Source: JAWPMT01 sp965242775 (GTDB lineage Bacteria; Bacteroidota; Bacteroidia; Cytophagales; Cyclobacteriaceae). From it: 64,000 nucleotides of DNA. Position numbers and translations under genes: made by a program. The stretch covers positions 496,001-560,000 of the forward strand of contig CBDETI010000005.1 of the NCBI GenBank assembly GCA_965242775.1, given 5' to 3'. Positions 63,137-64,000 of this stretch are shown one piece after another. The notes below the pieces were generated by a model. The model was not told the DNA's origin. It was given only the letters and a program-made list of their open reading frames with translations, and made no database searches. Numbering within the stretch: position 1 is the first letter of the stretch; each line of letters begins with the position of its first letter.

Positions 63137-63790
63137 ATGATGAATCTATTTGTGACTGAGGAAATTGGGGCCGTCCAAGCGGTTATATCCGAATCAAAAA
63201 ACCCCCGTTACGGGATTATTCTATCACACGGCGCCGGTGCCGGCATGAATCACTCGTTCATGAGCAAAGTAGCGGACCTGTTTACAGAAAACGCTCACGT
63301 ACTCCGGTTCAATTTTCCGTACATCGATGCTGGAAAGAAAGTACCTGGGTCCCCTAAGGTTTCCGTTGCTTCTATTCAAGCAGCTGTTGACCACATGCGC
63401 AAGCAGTATCCGACGCTACCACTCTTCCTCAGTGGCAAATCATATGGTGGTCGGATGTCTTCGCATTTAGCCGCGGAAGTGCCCAAACTTCCAATAAATG
63501 GCTTGATCTACTTAGGTTTTCCTCTTCATGCACCGGGAAGAGATGGAATCGGAAGAGCCAAGCACCTGGTCCAGGTAAAGGTGCCCCAACTATTCATACA
63601 AGGCTCCAACGACAAGCTGGCCAATATTAAACTGATCAAAGAGGTGGCGAAGAAACTCAAGGCCGACTTAATTGAAATCGAGCACGCCGATCACAGTTTC
63701 AAAATAGCCAAAAAACTAGGTGGGAATTTGGAAGGTACCTTGAGTGGCATAGTAAAAAATGCCAACAAATGGGCTTTGAAACGACTTTAA
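63137..63790 (+). CDS. KANL3/Tex30-like alpha/beta hydrolase
   Basis: A 217-residue alpha/beta hydrolase. The start MMNLFVTEE is chosen because it opens the first beta strand; the frame is open earlier but overlaps the MBL gene. Visible: GIILSHGAGAGMNHSFMSKV (oxyanion loop), the nucleophile elbow SGKSYGGRM with S102, FIQGSNDKLAN with D159, and EHADHSFK with H186, completing the triad. This is the compact KANL3/Tex30-like dienelactone hydrolase-related family with unknown natural substrate. Confidence 0.88.
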   Translation: MMNLFVTEEIGAVQAVISESKNPRYGIILSHGAGAGMNHSFMSKVADLFTENAHVLRFNFPYIDAGKKVPGSPKVSVASIQAAVDHMRKQYPTLPLFLSGKSYGGRMSSHLAAEVPKLPINGLIYLGFPLHAPGRDGIGRAKHLVQVKVPQLFIQGSNDKLANIKLIKEVAKKLKADLIEIEHADHSFKIAKKLGGNLEGTLSGIVKNANKWALKRL

Positions 63791-63853
63791 ATCATGCATT
63801 TTCGGCATGGAATTCGCAGGTATCACTATTCCCTGTTATATTAAGCCAAGTAG

Positions 63854-64000
63854 TATCGTTGGATCATCAAAGAGGTCAAGACATATCTGGTAAAATCCCT
63901 TTTTCTGCTGTATCGCATTGCAGTGATCCTTATCCTGATACAGGCTACGCTTGTCATCACAGGAGGAATATTATTTGGTGTATATAAAGAAGAAATACAT
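63854..64000 (+). CDS. Partial gene start, membrane-anchored (AsmA-like?)
   Basis: An open frame of 49 codons that runs off the window: YRWIIKEVKTYLVKSLFLLY, then RIAVILILIQATLVITGGIL and FGVYKEEIH. The basic N-terminus, one long TM helix and a charged start of the periplasmic part look like the beginning of an AsmA-like protein. No ATG, GTG or TTG lies in this frame before the TM segment, so the true start is unclear or the sequence has an error. Assignment is tentative. Confidence 0.3.

Noticed and set aside
63769..63987. 72-codon open frame at the window end
   Set aside because: Overlaps the alpha/beta hydrolase end and competes with a frame that reads as a TM anchor; composition looks random.
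1..64000. CRISPR arrays, insertion sequences, prophage, tRNA or rRNA genes
   Set aside because: No spaced repeat arrays, transposase genes, phage genes or tRNA cloverleaf sequences were recognised on either strand by reading; a tRNAscan/ISfinder search would be needed to exclude them fully.

Overview
The window looks like chromosomal DNA of a Bacteroidota bacterium, most likely a marine or soil Cytophagales-type gliding relative (inference from gene content; no rRNA or tRNA is present). Signs are: several FtsX/MacB-type permeases paired with PadR regulators, LytTR response regulators with LytS-type kinases, a HmuY-like lipoprotein with a TonB-dependent receptor, many small lipoproteins with acidic residues after the lipobox Cys, a DUF2490 protein, weak Shine-Dalgarno use, and promoters matching the Bacteroidota form TTTG-N19-21-TAnnTTTG (best cases at 29578-29610 and 53056-53087). 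Coding density is high, and no gap above 300 bases is left without a gene.

Layout. 0-5 kb: a TIM-barrel sugar isomerase-like protein; a MocR regulator divergent from a GNAT acetyltransferase and a LysE exporter, with a direct-repeat operator between them. 5-11 kb: small hypotheticals and lipoproteins; a membrane-anchored AraC regulator followed by a DJ-1/PfpI protein with an AraC-style direct repeat in between; a minus-strand group with Crp/Fnr regulator, group III truncated haemoglobin, 4-TM protein and cupin, carrying an FNR-like box. 11-17 kb: ketopantoate reductase, a HExxH lipoprotein, a TonB receptor/HmuY-like pair and a lipoprotein. 17-23 kb: a ToxR-like tail-anchored regulator divergent from a 4-TM protein, a MoxR ATPase/VWA pair, a YHS protein and a penicillin acylase. 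23-31 kb: the first PadR/permease pair, a probable DUF6976 protein, a LytS/LytR system and an acyl-CoA dehydrogenase with two operator palindromes. 31-49 kb: an orphan permease, metallophosphoesterase, unknown membrane protein, and two more PadR/permease cassettes. The middle cassette holds two tandem permease genes, both with broken reading frames, followed by an S41 protease, a membrane LytTR regulator, an outer-membrane protein and a serine hydrolase lipoprotein. 49-64 kb: an unknown conserved protein with an EF-hand-like loop, YceI, a Tat-exported Gfo/Idh/MocA protein, a lipoprotein plus a 1037-residue helical-domain/ABCG fusion, a frameshifted NHL lipoprotein, DUF2490, an RsmF-like methyltransferase, DoxX, a pseudouridine synthase, a SMUG2-like glycosylase, an MBL hydrolase, an alpha/beta hydrolase and the start of a membrane-anchored gene.

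Main themes. (1) Three PadR/FtsX-permease cassettes and one orphan permease lie within 26 kb, each PadR with its own distinct repeat operator, and no LolD/MacB-type ATPase nearby. (2) Six single-base indels disrupt three genes (two tandem permeases and the NHL gene); in two of the genes the indels form a compensating -1/+1 pair, so either assembly error or real decay must be settled. (3) Several regulators sit next to readable operators (MocR, AraC, Crp/Fnr, PadR x3, and a fatty-acid-type palindrome at the acyl-CoA dehydrogenase). (4) The helical-domain/ABCG fusion with its co-located lipoprotein is the least familiar transport system here.
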